A stretch of DNA of 64,000 bases from Gonocerus acuteangulatus (Eukaryota; Arthropoda; Insecta; Hemiptera; Coreidae). The stretch lies in contig OX328124.1 in NCBI GenBank assembly GCA_946811695.1, positions 24,912,626 to 24,976,625 of the forward strand. Direction: 5' to 3'. This document shows, piece after piece, positions 36,301 through 51,300 of the stretch. The notes beneath the pieces were generated by a model that saw nothing but the letters and a program-made list of their open reading frames with translations, did no database searches and was not told the origin of the DNA. The position numbers were made by a program, and so were the translations under genes. Position 1 is the first letter of the stretch. Each line of letters begins with the position of its first letter.

Positions 36301-39300
36301 CTATCGACAGCAAACTGCCATTCTTCATAAGAACCCCATGCCATGACAGGGCATAAATGCCCACTGGCAATTCTGTAAACATTATATTAAATTATACTTT
36401 TCAGATCTTTATTTCTTTTTAATAACAATTTACTTGGGATGCCTAGGTTTTGGTTCAGATTCTTCTCTTTTAAGATGATGTTATATGAAGCCTGTTAACC
36501 TAATTGGCAAGGCATCTAAGAGTAAAGCAGATAGATCTAGGCTCAAAACTCAGGCTATTGAACTAATTTTTCAACAAAACTAAAAATTTGAAAATTAAGT
36601 CACTTATAGTGAATATTGTATAGTGGATAGTGTAATAAAATTATACTCAGATAAAAATTCTAGGAAATAAAAAAGGGGGTAAAAGTCTTACGGGATTCCA
36701 TCATCCGGGCTAGATGCATTCAACCACGTGGCAAAAGAAGTGCGAGCTCCTTCGACACAAGGACTGAATCCTGTCTGACAGAGAAGATGTTTTGTCCTGA
36801 CTCTTAGTTCTGTTTTCCATGATGATTTGTCATCTTCTCCAAGTGCGTCAAGAACTGGAATAAGGAGGCTCTTAAGGTAGGCCTGAAAACAGACAATGCA
36901 CTTTCTTAAAACCTCACTATAAGAACTTCTCAGGCCTCTATCTTGCTCGTTTTGAAAATAATTCGTGATTGTAACTCATTTATAGTGGCAGTTGGTACTT
37001 GCAGGTTCGAACAGAGTTTCTTCAAAAATAAATATTCATTTGAAAAGTTGAATGTTATCTTAATATGTCATTTTTGGCATAAATTATAGGATAATGTCAG
37101 ATAATGGAAGTGAAGAGAGCTCTCTGTTACAGTAAGATCTTAAGGGCCCCATACACGTTGTGATATGCTGTACCACACGTTGTACTGCAAGTTGAAGTAT
37201 GAAGATTTTGCCATATATGTTCAAACTCAGTTGTACAACAAGTTGGACAGAAATTGCAGTATTGTGTTGTACTACGTACTGTTCTATACTTGCATATGTC
37301 TTGGCACAATTCCTAAACAAAAAGGTTGCAGCTGTTGTTGCGTTATTAATTTTGGAGGGTTTTGATATAAATAACAAGTCAAAAATAACAAAAAAGAAGT
37401 AGCGTAAAAAGTGGTTGCTTAATAAGGATGTATCCTCAAATGTTTAATTAGTACAAATTATGTGAGAATGAACCAGATGATGTCAAGAACTATCTACGAA
37501 TGGATAACAAGTCATTTAATGCATTGCTAGAATTAATTAGACCCAAAATTAGTAAGCTGGATGACTGGTTGGACCAATCGTAATGCAGATTTTATAGACA
37601 TTCTGTACTGCCTTCCAACATGACCGATCTGCACTCCATGCAGTACAACAGGTCCACACACGTTAAAACCGCAGTAGAAACCGTTTCGAGATTGTACTCC
37701 CTGCAGAACAAAAAATCGTAACATGTATTACGATAACATGTAACATGTATTGGGCCATTTTAGTCTAACAATCTCATCGCCTTTAAAATTACATGTATGT
37801 TGTTTTGGCAAGGAGTCAAATAAATCATCTCCATTTTCAAATATATGTATGCGCTTGTGAGTATGTACATACATAAATAGTGAATTGGATAATTTAATCA
37901 AAATAGAATATCTTTATTTTTAAAAGAAAAGTCATCCTTCATGAATATTGTCATTCTGTCCCATGGGTGTATATAAGAGGGGGGGGGGATGAGGGTGCTG
38001 CAGCCCCCAGTTTCTGAGAAATATATCACATAGGTTTAGGGTAGTAGATTACTTTAAAATTCCATTATCAATGCCATCACCATAACGATACAAATATGAT
38101 GATGGCAAATATAAAAAGCCAATTAATTACATCGAGATTGTGTGTAGCTTGTGTTCCTTGGAATCTGTTTCTCAGCCTGTCTGCCAACGGGAAGAAAGCA
38201 CGCCAAACTTCAGGTGCTTGTTCTGTCTTCAATCCTGCTGTAACTTCAAGTGCTGTAACGGTGTCAAGATGCCCAGAAAGTGCAAGTGATAGGGAATCGT
38301 GTAATAGCTGAGCCCTGCATAATAAAAAATCATGTTATATCTCAAAAGCAAATTACCAATGAAATACTTACATAAAGATTTGCCTGGAAGGAAATTAATT
38401 ATATAAATTAAAAAAAATAAATGAAATCTTGTTTCTTAAAAAGCATACAAGTTTATATTATAATTTGTTTATATATATATACACACACACACACACTCAC
38501 ATACCAGCTGTTACTCGGCGTGCCAAGCTACACCTACTTCTGCATCAAGAAAAGCAAAATTAAATCAAGTGGCATTCAATCTCTTTAAATATTTTTCTCT
38601 TTTGCTCAGAAAAAAAAAAATGATCGCTCCACTTAATGGCTTTTATAGACATCAAAGAGTTCTATTATTATAAGAATAAGAAGAATTGAATCTAAAGGTA
38701 AACATTAGGTTTGCCATTCTAAATTTTTCACTTTAATTCTTTCTAACATCCAATTTTACATTATTAATGAAAATATCATCATTGACACTAACAATTCATT
38801 GAATTATTTCACTGACCTGTATGTGATGGGTAGAGTTTTAAATGCTCCAATAAGCCTCTTCCAACCTTCACTGTCATAATTTACAATGTAAGGACCTAAA
38901 AAGTGGCATTTATTACAATTAAATTAATACTATTTGCATTTTTGATGATCCATAAATAAACCAGAAATTAATCAAATATATAAAATATACATCTTTCATT
39001 GAAATGCTGCCATACTCTTGGGTGGTATGAGGAGCAACAAATGTCTGGAGAAAAAAATAAACCTGAAGAGATGGCAAAATGACCACGAAACATGTGTGCA
39101 ATGTAAATAATTATAATAAAATTGTTACGCTTTGTTATAAAGAATTTATTTTAAAAATGGCAGCAGGTCATATATTACATATTCATCGCGAGAAAGTTTG
39201 TTTATTTGGTTTTTAGGGCAAAAAAACTTTGAGTTTATCATAACCCATTATGAGAACATATTTAATATTTATTTTACAATTAAAATAAATAAATATTTAA

Positions 39301-42300
39301 AGTTATATATAAAGTTGTACCTGTACTTCCTGGATTGAGAACAATAAATGATGCTGTTGATATATTAGTGAATGAAATGGAATGAGAATTAGGGTTGAGC
39401 CATCCCACCATGGCTGGTTCAGCGTTACCAACTGAAGCAACTAGGGGAATCCACCAGCCACGCTCTTTTTCTACACCTCCTTTCTTTACAGTCTTAGACC
39501 AACTTGTTTCAAGATTGTCCATGTATTTCTCCTAGACATAATTATTGGAATTTTATTATGATTAATATTACTTCTTTCAAATTTAAAAAGGAAAAAATAT
39601 TTCAAAATAAAGGTTTTTGTTGGTAGTATTAAATGTGTTAATAGAAAATGATAAAAGCAAAGGAAAACGCCAGTTTTCATAATTGTTTAAAAAAAATATC
39701 ATTTCCATCTCACTAATTGAAGAAAATTGGTGATCATAAAATATTTCTATTATAACATTGTGATCATTTATAATTAATATTTCAATTTTAAAAATGGTGG
39801 CAAGTCATATATTTAAACTCTCCAACTCCTAAATAATCTCCTTTATTCTTATGGCGTAAAACATGCAGAGTACTTAATATAGTACATAAATGGGGAGTTG
39901 GAGTGTTTTTAAATACTTGATATTCTGCCATTTAAAAAAATAAAATATTTATATGTAATTCTTGGAGAATTATTTTGTAGAAATTATGGACTGAATAAGA
40001 GGTGAAAATCCAACAAATAAATTATTAGTGTATTTTGTGTTTCTTTCCAAAAGGAAAGCATAAAGAAACAAAACACACACAAAAAAAAAAAAAAAAAAGA
40101 AAAAAAAAGGAATTTACTTCCATACACAGAACGTTGTTCTGACCACAGAACAAACCACAGTTTTGGTGACTAACATTAATGATAAGAAGTATAAAGAACT
40201 AAAAGGGAAATATATTTTTTAATTAATTTATTTATGAGCAGCCAGAACTAAGGCGATTGGCTTGAGGAAAATAAAAGGATCTGCAATAGTGTGATATTTC
40301 TTCAAGATAGACCGTATTGCAAAATTGGGGGACAAATGTATGAACTGCATGAACAAGATGGTAGAGATCGATTTTTTACTTGGTGTGGTTGAAAAGTTAC
40401 AGAATAAAGTAATGAGCCAACGGCCATAGACATTTTGAATACACTGGTTCCCATTGCTCACCAAAGTTAAGAAACGTCGGGTGTCGCCAGTAACTGAATG
40501 GGTGACGAACTACGTGCTGTTGGCATTATAAAATATTAGCAACCTGTAGATAGCCCTGCATTAGTACCCCAATTTTTGATATAGTTTTTGTAAACAACAA
40601 AAATAAAATAATGAGATATTATCACCTAAGAGCACAAGAAAAAAACAACAAAATTTATGGCATGCAAGATGTATTTACTAGACATGATCTTATTTTATTA
40701 AGTCGAGGAGATTATGATTAGAGAAGGCAAATTAAATAGTTTTTTTAAACTTAAAATATTAATCACTTCTACTTGAAATTGTTTCAAATTAAAATAATCG
40801 AATTTAGTAAATAAAATTATTATTGAAATATAAAGTCATTATCTACCTGAGTGAAGGTTGTCGTGTTGGCCTGATAGTCCGTAGCGACTGTGACAAGAGG
40901 GAGCCTTCCATTCAGCCATCCTGTAACTACCTCACCAAGCGATATAGCCAGGGCTAGTTTCTGGTCAACCCAGGCCTGTTCTGAAATAACTTGCCAAAGA
41001 TCATCCTCAGCGTAAGACTTGAATTCTCTGAAATTTTCAAAGTTACAATTTTTATCATTGTGATTTTTGAAGTTGCCTTAACATCTCAACAATTTTCTGA
41101 TCAAGCAATAACAATATTTTAACTAGTAAGCCACTGCCTAGTTCTTGCCTTCGCGGTACACCTATAGAAACATAAATTTCTAAGATTGTTGGCTTTTTTT
41201 TTATTTGGCATATTACATGTAGTGATTATGTGTTTTGTTACATATATTATATGGAGATACATATATTATACTTCGATAAGATGATTTTACAAAACAAATT
41301 TAAATAATGTGAGTTTAAATAAAATTAATTTTTTAACTTATTTACAAAGATACACTAATAAGTGAGCAATTGTGATAAAAATAAACTATTCTTAAATAAT
41401 ATTAAACTAAAATTCTATTTCAACCAATGCTGCGGTTTCTCTTGAGCCGGGAGGATATGCAAGAGCAGATATATTGAGATACACTCATTATTGTTCAAAT
41501 CAAAACATAAATTCTAATTTTATTTTTCTACATCCATGTCTATACTTTTGGTAAATTTTGAAAATTCTTTTTTATATTTATCAAATAGAATATTTGGTTG
41601 TTCTGGCCAATTGCCACCTTTTAATATTATAGATTTTATTAATTGTAGTCTGTTTTAGTCGAATAGTGTACATGAATATAAGATGTGAGTAAAAGTTTGT
41701 GTAGTCCGTTCGTCACATTTACACTTATCGTCATTCTGGAACTTAAATCTTGTCAAATATTGTCCAGTCGGTCCATGTTCTGTAAGGAATTGTGTGAATT
41801 TATGGTGTGAGCTTTTGATAGAGTTGTAGTTGGTGTTTGTAATGTGCGGGATATACTTGTGTAGGCTGTAGGATTTATTTGAGTCAGTCCAGTCTTTGTC
41901 CCATTTTTCTACTGTCAAAGATTGTTGGCTTGCAGGCCTGACTTTTAAAGGTAATTAAATAATTTCAAGGCTTCCTTCGCAGTTGTTTTACAGCAGGGCA
42001 CAAAAAAAAATTATAATAAAATTATGATCTCTTCAATGCTTTACAAATATTTTAAATAAATTTTAGAGATTTATTTTTCCTAAAATGATTATGCTTGATA
42101 CATAGATATGGTAATTGATGCTTGATGCTTTGATTGACTTGCAATCAAAATTGCATGAATAATTTCTTACTTCTTGGCCAGAAAGTTCTGAATTGACTGC
42201 TTGAATGTTGAAGAACCAAAGACTTGCTCAAACATCTGAAGGAGGAGAAATACTGAAAACATAAAAGATAATTTATGAAATCATTTATCATTAAAGATAA

Positions 42301-45300
42301 GAGAATAATATTTCTTATATCTGTCAAGCTGTGCCTACAGACATAAGGTAGTTTCCTAGTAGTAAGATTTTCATAGCTAGCCACGTTTCATATATTTTTG
42401 AAATTCATGATTATAATCTAAATTTTTTGGAATCCATAACAATCCGTTAAATAAATATTCAATTTTATTTTATTACATTTCGAACAAATAAATAATTAAT
42501 AAATAGGTACAAAAATAAATCATTACAATACATATACATGTATGTATATATGGGCCTTCTCTAGTTTACATTATGTAATGTACGTAAAGTCTTACCTCTA
42601 CTTTCAATGAGTGACCTCTTTTGTTCAGAATCTAGACCATAATTTCTTGGTTTGCCAAGTTCTAGGACGAGTGTATGGAAACTTCCTAAATTCCAATGGA
42701 ACATTGTGGGCTCCAGCTGAAAATAATAAAAATAACTTGAAAAATAATATTTTTAATAAATTACTTTTTCACTTTGAATGGTATAATTGTATAAAAATGT
42801 TTGTAAACAAGGATGGACTCGCTATTCCAATAAGGTCAGAAATTAACCCAACTCGTGTAAGCTCCCAAATCAAATGGTCATTGAAAGTAGAAAGAAAAAA
42901 TAAATAAATCTAAATATATTCTAAAACAATTATTCAGGTGTATTTCTATTTATTATAAGATGTAATGAGTTATGTTTATGTAACTTTTGGTAATATTTAA
43001 TAATAACAAAATTGACATTGTAAGGATTTGAAAAAAAAAGATACTTCTACTTTTAATCAAGAGCGGATATAAAAAATAATTTCGGGGAGGGGTGGCTGAG
43101 AGCATTTGGGGATATTAACAATATAGAACTTGGAATAGTTCACCAATTGAAACACTATTACCCCCAAAAAACACTAGGTTTTTATGAAACATTTTTACCA
43201 GGGGGATGTAGGAGGAGATGCAGTCCCCTCTAATACACGCCCATGCTTTTAATGCTTTCTATCCCTTAGTGCACAGTACTAATGAGGCTTAAATGGTTTG
43301 GCGCAAGAGGGATTTCCGACAAGCGATTTCCAACAAGAACTAGGTGTGGATCCCTACAAACTCTGTATCCTTGCGGAATCAATCTTGATAGAGTCCCCTG
43401 GGGATACTGAGCTACCACATTTATGGTTGCTAAACAGCTGCTTATCAATCTTTCGAAATTTCACATAAAATTTACCTCTTGACCTACAAAATTAATTGTA
43501 TAAATTTAAAATTTCATTCAAATTTATTATTTTATTAAATTCGTAATCATGTCAAAGTTTCTTATCTCAGGATAATATACTTCCGATTTATTCTAATCCA
43601 AAATATCATTATGATTACTTATTATTTTATTTATTTAGTTTATTATAATTTCATTCTATTTTTTTTTTCTTTAATTTATTTTTTATTATTTCTTTCTTAT
43701 TCATTTTACATACCTTTTCTGTTAAATTTCTAACATTCTTACTGATCCTGGGTTTATAATTTATAAATTTATTTCTTGTTATTTTTTATGAATTATGATA
43801 GGGCAGATCACCATCGCTGCGGAGCTCTTCAAACCAATAAATAAATAAATATTAAATTTGTCATCAAAATTTATTTTCTTGGCAAAACTCCTAATTAATT
43901 TTAAAAAAGAAAGAAATATTTTAGCAAATTGAAAAGAATTTTTGAAAGATTGATAAGTACACTTTGTTTCAGCAACCCAATATATTTGTACAGCCCTTCG
44001 TTTTGTTTTAAATAAAGAATTTCTTCTTTTTCTACTTTTAAGTTGCATTAAGGTAGATATTAGCCTCACATGTTCTCTGTTTCAAAATCAATGAAGTACT
44101 TGAAGTTTTGACTATTTCATTAAATTGTACTATATACATAGAGGCCTACGCTAGCCAGCTAACATTAACTGTAACATAAATATGTTAACTTCTTACTTGC
44201 TTCGCAACATTTGTAGCTAAGAAGCTGGCAAGGCCTGTCGTAACTGGAGTATCGTTGACAGGAGAAGCTAGATGAGACAACCACTGCATTGCCGCTGCCT
44301 TGGCCACTCGATGGGTGAGCCAGTAGAAATTTCCATTCATCAGATCACTTTCCCTACGAGGCAGTTATCTACAGTATAAGCCAAGAATAAACGAAGAGAA
44401 ATCATAAATTTTACTTCACAGTTAAGCTTAGACTTCTCTACTGGAATTTAAAACTTTAATGGAAATTAAGTTTGTATGCCAAACATAGTATAAAAAATTC
44501 ATTCACAAAAGTGAAGAAAAATTGCTTCTTCTGAGAATTTCATGGTTAAATTTAAAGAAAGATCTCTATTAGCCAAATTCAAGATAGCAAGATAGATTTT
44601 AGTTGATTTCATATATGTGATGAACTAAGAAGAAAGATGAAGTCATGATCTTTATGAAGTCATAATCTTTGAGAATTCCAAAACGGATGAAAGTAATCGT
44701 TTTTAAAATCTAAGTTGTCTTCTTATTTGAGACCTAACTAAACCAAATCTTATTGTGCATCTTAATCTTAATGTGTCAAAAGATAAAATTTCATAAACTC
44801 TGATTCTCGTCTTTTTGAATTTCATAAAAGATGATTCTCCTATTTTTGATGCCTCCTTCAGATGCCTGCAGAAGGTTCTCAAAGGTGAATGTTTCATTAT
44901 TTTAAGTGTCACCGTAAAAAAATACGAGAAACATATAGAGCAAAATAAAGGAATAGTGGCGGAAATTGAGTAGTTTGTGAAATTTGACCTTCTGCCACAT
45001 TGAATACAAATTGAAAAATTGGGTCACCATCTTATAATATAATAAAAATCTTATTATTATTTCCTTTTTAGTTTAACAGCGTTTAAAAAATTGGGCTATT
45101 AATGCCAGGCTATCTACAGGCTGCTACCCTTTTATTTAGTTTTGATGAGATTTAATGAATTTCCAGAAAAAAAAGTTTTTGCTGTGAGGAAAAAAAATGT
45201 TAGAAAGGAAATTAATATGATGGCAAAATGGACTTAACCCATTTTGAATGACATCACCTCAATTAAGATCCTGCCTCAATATAAGTACCATAAATAAAGT

Positions 45301-48300
45301 ACATTATTTTTCAAATATGAAATTTGAGCAATTTGTTGTCTTCATCCCAATTAGGATGAAAAGTTATACTGAAATAATGTACACAATTACACATAAATAT
45401 CAATTTAAAACAAAATCTAAACTACTCATTTTCACATCGATATACAGAATGAGAGAAACTTAAAACTAAAACTCATTTAAATTTAATATTTACCTAAACC
45501 ATTGCAGGCCCCAGCTATTAAGAGGTCTTTCTTCTCTGTAACCAGGAAGAGCTATCAGATTCAAATGTGGAAGCGGATATGGACGTGACAGATACAGTTC
45601 AAGAGATACAAGTACTGAAGGAAGAAGTTGCTGGGCTTTTCTTAAAGTAGGAACAATATCTGGTCGTCCCCAAAGTCCAATACGGATCCCATCTAAATAT
45701 TAACACATATAAAAACAATGTATCCATTAAGCAACATATTCCCAGTCAATTATAAAAACCTACTTAATAGAGCTTTAAATCACAACGATTTTATGGTATT
45801 TCAAACAACTTTAGTATCACGAAGAAACTTTTTTCTAAAACTATGGCTACTTTTTATTAACGTCATAATTGGTTAACATCATAAATCATGTGTGCATATT
45901 AAAATACTGAGCAAAATAATTTAACAATTAAGATTACCTGTCTGTAAATATTCTACTTCAGGCATTTTGAAGTCCGATACAAACAGACCTAGGGAAGCGA
46001 CTGTCATTGGAGGAGTCCTAGAAAATTGAGCACGAATCCAGTTTCCTTCTCTTGTCCTACAAATATAAAATACATTAATTAGGTTTCAACAAAATTCCTT
46101 CGGATCACCTAGACACCCTCCACAGGTTACGACCGAGTATCTTCAGATGAGTCTTTATCTGCTGTCTCTGCCTTTTATATGTATTTCAGATTATTATCTG
46201 CTCAGTATGAGTGGACAGTAGTATTTCTAAGTTATCTTTCTCACCAATAGATGTCATAGGTATTACTTCTTCCACAATGCACTAGTAATAAACCTTTTGT
46301 CTCCCATGGGACGGTACCGTTAGTTTTAATGCCTGGGATAGCCATTTGCTGTCTTTAAACATCGGTCCCTTCAGTTACTCAGTGTCTACTGACTTGTTTG
46401 GTTCTCTATGTTTTGACTTCTAGTCAATTTTCTTTTACACAGTGGATCTTTTCATATTGAATTCGAAATTTCTTTTCGAATTTGCTACACAGGGAAAAAT
46501 TTGATTACTGATTTCCCCCTGATTCCACATGGGGCTCATGGGATCAGGTGGAAGAAGACAACATATTGCAACTGGAACATAAAAAAGAAGGGCACTGGAA
46601 ATGATTTTGTCTACAGCGGAAAAAACCTGTGTCTGCCAGAAAAAAAGAGTACAAAAAGAGATGAGGTACATGTGCGAAAAAGTGCCTTCATATTTTCCCT
46701 TGTGCTTATTAGACTGTTTTAAGAGATATCAAACTCTTAGAAATATTAGATATTTTTTTTTTTAATTATTTGTAAATAAAGAAAAGGAAGATGGAAAATA
46801 TTTTAAAAATTATTTCGTATCCCAATACCTCATACTAGACAACCCTCATGCTGATGGCTATGAACGCAGAGAAGGCCACATACGACCGTTCATAATAAGA
46901 TATCGTAGAGTGAAAGAGGAGTTTGGTCTTAGCAATCCAAACATTATTACACACAAACTTACACTAACACCTCCTTGGATAACTCAAAATTATAATATAG
47001 ATTTAACACTCACAAAATTCAAAAAGACAAATCCAGCCAGTACAATATTATACACAGAATACTTTAAAGCATTTATTACAAAACACAAAAATTGCCAAAC
47101 ATTTTACACTGATGGGTCCAAAACGCCAAATGGTGTCGGATCTGCAGCTATAATCCAAGATAGCGTCTTCCGTTTAAAGCTACCACCATATTCTAGCATA
47201 TTAGAAGCTGAGCTCCGTGCTATCCTTCTTGCACAACAGAACGTCCCATTAACCCACCAGCCACATGTAATCATCTGTAGCGACTCTTTGAGTTCACTCC
47301 AGTGCTTACAGAACATGTACACAACACATCCCACATGCATAGAAATTATAGAGCAAATTCACAATTTACATACATTTGGAAAGCACATCACACTATGGTG
47401 GCTGCCAGGACACAAAGACTTAGGACAAAGCACGGCTGCTGACTTACAAGCAAAACTTGTGACGGAGGAACCAACTTATGGCCAACTTAAATTGTACCAC
47501 AAAGAAGTTTCACGGCAAAATAAAAACGACATAAAAGACAAATGGCAACTTAACTGGTCGAGCATAACAGAAAACAAACTTCGACAAATTAAACAGACCG
47601 TAAGCGACTGGGCTTCGTCATACAGGGATTCAAGGCGAGAAGAAGTAGTGTTAGCCAGACTAAGGATAGGCCACACACGTATTACTCATGAATACCTTAT
47701 GACAAAGTCTGATAAACCACTGTGCCAAATCTGTAACAAAGACCTCACAGTTCAACATAGCATCCTTCCTATTGATTGTACATGGGGCTATTGTTCTTAT
47801 GTATGTTGTCATATTATGCATAGAACCTATATTGTAAATAGAAACTGTTGCGATTATATATAGTCATATTGTACATAGGAACGATTTTCTTCGTTTCCTT
47901 TATAATTATAAGTTTTTCTTAAAAATGTATTGTTTTTTTTTTACTAGTTAATTTTACTTTTAGCTGTATGTTATTCACAAAGTTAATTGTATAATTAGAT
48001 TGAAACACACAATAATGTAATTGGATTTGTAATTATGTAATATTGTAACTATTTTGTTGTTGTTATGTATTTATATTTTATATGTGTACCTGGGTGAAAC
48101 GCTGTCAATGCGGGGTGCTCTTTTTATAATAAATTATAAAAATAAAAAAAAAAATTCGTCAGCTTTTAAAGGGTTAAATGTCTTGGTTATAACTTTTTCT
48201 GGAAAAACAATTGCACTTCAATCTGTTACTATGTGGGATACAGTTAATCCTTGTTAGAGAGTTAGAGAATTTTTCAAAAATTGAGGTTAGTCTGTTACTT

Positions 48301-51300
48301 GTTACTCTGAAAAAAAATCTTCATTTCACAGTGTATCGACCAGTATCGCCAGGCTATCTACTGGTTGCCACCTTTATAAGCACCCATATTTTAGCAGAGC
48401 ATTTTCCCAGCAAGCCCACTGCTGAAAAAAGCCAGACTGCCAAAGTAGTGGTTCTAGCTATTAGATCAGTAGACCCTTATAAGTGACATGTTATTCACAA
48501 GCCAGGTAAACTAAAATCTGCAGAGCTTTTTGAATCCTTGCATGGATCAAGAAAACTTTAAAGGTCGAAGGACAATAACCACAGCTTGTTGTTGTTGTAA
48601 GTGAATATAATTTTTAAAATACCTCGGAACATCCTTGAAATTATAGCAATGGAATTTTTAATGTCTGCGAGAAATTAAAGAAATTTATTTGCCAATAAGA
48701 CTCTCATTAATTTTTAAAATTGAACATAACTAAGGGCTATACAAAAAAAATTTTTTTAAGTGGAGCAGGCAATTGATTAAGAAAGATAAATTTTAAGAAC
48801 TTACATGTTGGACTGTTCTAAAACGGGCATATTCGACAGGGCAGTCATTCCTCTTTTATGGACTACACTCATCTCAAACCACGACTTAATGTAAGGAAGA
48901 TCAAAACATGGGAATACTTTTCTTGCTTCTCCAATTTTAGCAGAGTAAACAGCAAACCACCTACAATAATTATTTTATTAAATAATTGCAATAATGCATG
49001 TGCATAAATTGCATACAATTACAAGTACAGCTATAAGCAACCTAGACATAGGCGTATATAGGAAATAATTTGGGGGTATGGAATACTAACAATCTAGAAC
49101 TTGGAATAGTCTTAGCCTGTTAAAATGCTATTACACACAAAATAAAATATTTTTTCTAAACTAAGTGATCTTATTTAATTTACTTTTAAGGGTTTCATGA
49201 CACATTTTTACCAATCAAATCAAAATTTGGGGGGCTGCAGCCTCCTCAGCCCCCCCTTACATACGCCCATGAACCTAGAACACATTGAGAAACGTGTGTA
49301 TTTGTTACATTCACGTCTTAATAAATATATGAAGTATACTTACTTCTGTTCGCCTCCTTCCTTCTCATTATATGAACCCTGATAAAAAGGTGTTTGACTA
49401 TCAGAACCAAGTTTATTTTCAAATTTAATATCCAATTGGTAGGTAGCATCTCGTGGCAGCTTCTGAGTACAGTGAATTATCAAAGTGTCATTTTGCCTTT
49501 CAACGGAACTGACAGATATTGGCCTGAAAATTAAGAAATGCCACAATATTTCATGTATAAACATAGTTCTTAATTTTATTTGATTCTGTAATTATTTCCT
49601 ATTGCAAAAGCTTTTTGTTAGCAACTATGAAAGATGTAGTGATTTAATTTATTGGTGTTTGGTTTTTAAATAAAATTCTCACCAAATTGGCGCCTCTACC
49701 CCCATTCTTCTCATTGCTTGTGAGTATTTCGCCTGAGCTCGACACACTCTTTCTCAGGCCACCGGATGGAATACATATCTTTTCATGTAGCTGCTTATTT
49801 CCCATCTTAATCCTACTCCTTTCCTTACCGTTTCTTTTCATGCCAGTTACGTGCAGCTTGGAGAGAGGATTATAACACGATTAAAGCAGAGATGTTATCA
49901 AGAGTTCTTTCATTTGCAATCATTTATCCAGCTATTTTCTAATTCAAAAATGTTCTGTTTATTTTTATTTATTTATTAATTAACACGTTGGTTTCGGTAG
50001 GGGACAATATATGTCCCGTACTGGCTTTCACTGAGGTACGGCAGACAAAATAGCCCAACTCCCTTAACTTACGATGGCTGTAACTTGCCCCAAAAAACCT
50101 CATAGTTCAATAGGTACAAAGAAATTAAACAAATTATTAGAAAGAAGGGACTGATATGTCCGGTAACCTACACTAATGAACGAAATCAGCATACAGGACA
50201 CCAGTGTCCGGTACCCAGCTTAATAAAAAAAGTGTATACGCATTGTGCAGAGTGTGAAGGGAATCCGGGTAACTGGCTAAATGGCTTTAATAGGGACCAC
50301 GTAGCCAAATCGAATAATTAAGTCAGGTTTCATAAAACAACAAATTGAATTATAATTTATGCTTTGTTTCACTTATTCGTTATGTCTTGTTAAAAGCTGA
50401 AACTTGTTCAAACAATTTTTTTTAATATTTAACTTCATTCTTAAGATTTCTGTATATAATATCTGTAAAATTTAAGAATTTACTCTTGTTATTTTTCATA
50501 TAATTAACCATATTCATAATGTTTAGGTAAAAAATGAAATACTTACGTATCCTCTTCAGATTCTTCATCGGACAAGTCTGCATTCGCTAGCTTTATGAGC
50601 TTAATTTCTGGGTCAATAACAATCGAAGCATCTGCATTAAGTTCTAACTTTGTAATTGGTTCAGGGCCTGTTTAACAAAAATCATGAAGGATTTGCTTAC
50701 AAACACAAAATGCATTTTCTTTATAAACATATAATTGTTTGGTAAATGTCAAGGAGCGTGGTCTCCACGCCGATTCTTTTGAAACTTTGCACTATAACGT
50801 ATTTTGATGCACTAAACACGAATCCGTTAAAAAAAAAGGTCGCTTTTCACTAAGAAAGAAGTTATGAAACACTAAAGTTCACTGTTATGGAGGTTATAAA
50901 AGACGGGTTAACGGCGAATTTGTAAACACGCGCATGCGCAATAGTCCTTAATGACGAAGTGTAATTGAAATTTAGACTGACCTTGTGGTAGCTGACTTGG
51001 TCGTAAACTGTCGCTTTTGGGCATACGTGCTATGCGTTTCCGCTCGCTCCGCTACGCTCCGCTCGCTCAAAAAAACATCAAAACCCCTAGTCAATCCAAC
51101 TCGCAGAAATGAAAAGAATTCTATGGCCCAAAAGTCGTCCAAGGCAGTCTTCCCTAACCTTCATAACAGTGAACTTTAGTGTTTCATAACTTCTTTCCTA
51201 GTGAAAAGCGACCTTTTTTTTTAACGGATTCGTGTTTAGTGCATCAAAATACGTTATAGTGCAAAGTTTCAAAAGAATCGGCGTGGAGACCACGCTCCTT

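Noticed and set aside
46910..47863. A 317-codon plus-strand frame as a host RNase H gene
   Set aside because: Its frame continues upstream of the ATG, its C-terminus is LINE-like, and a 3' UTR with an A-rich tail follows: a truncated LINE.
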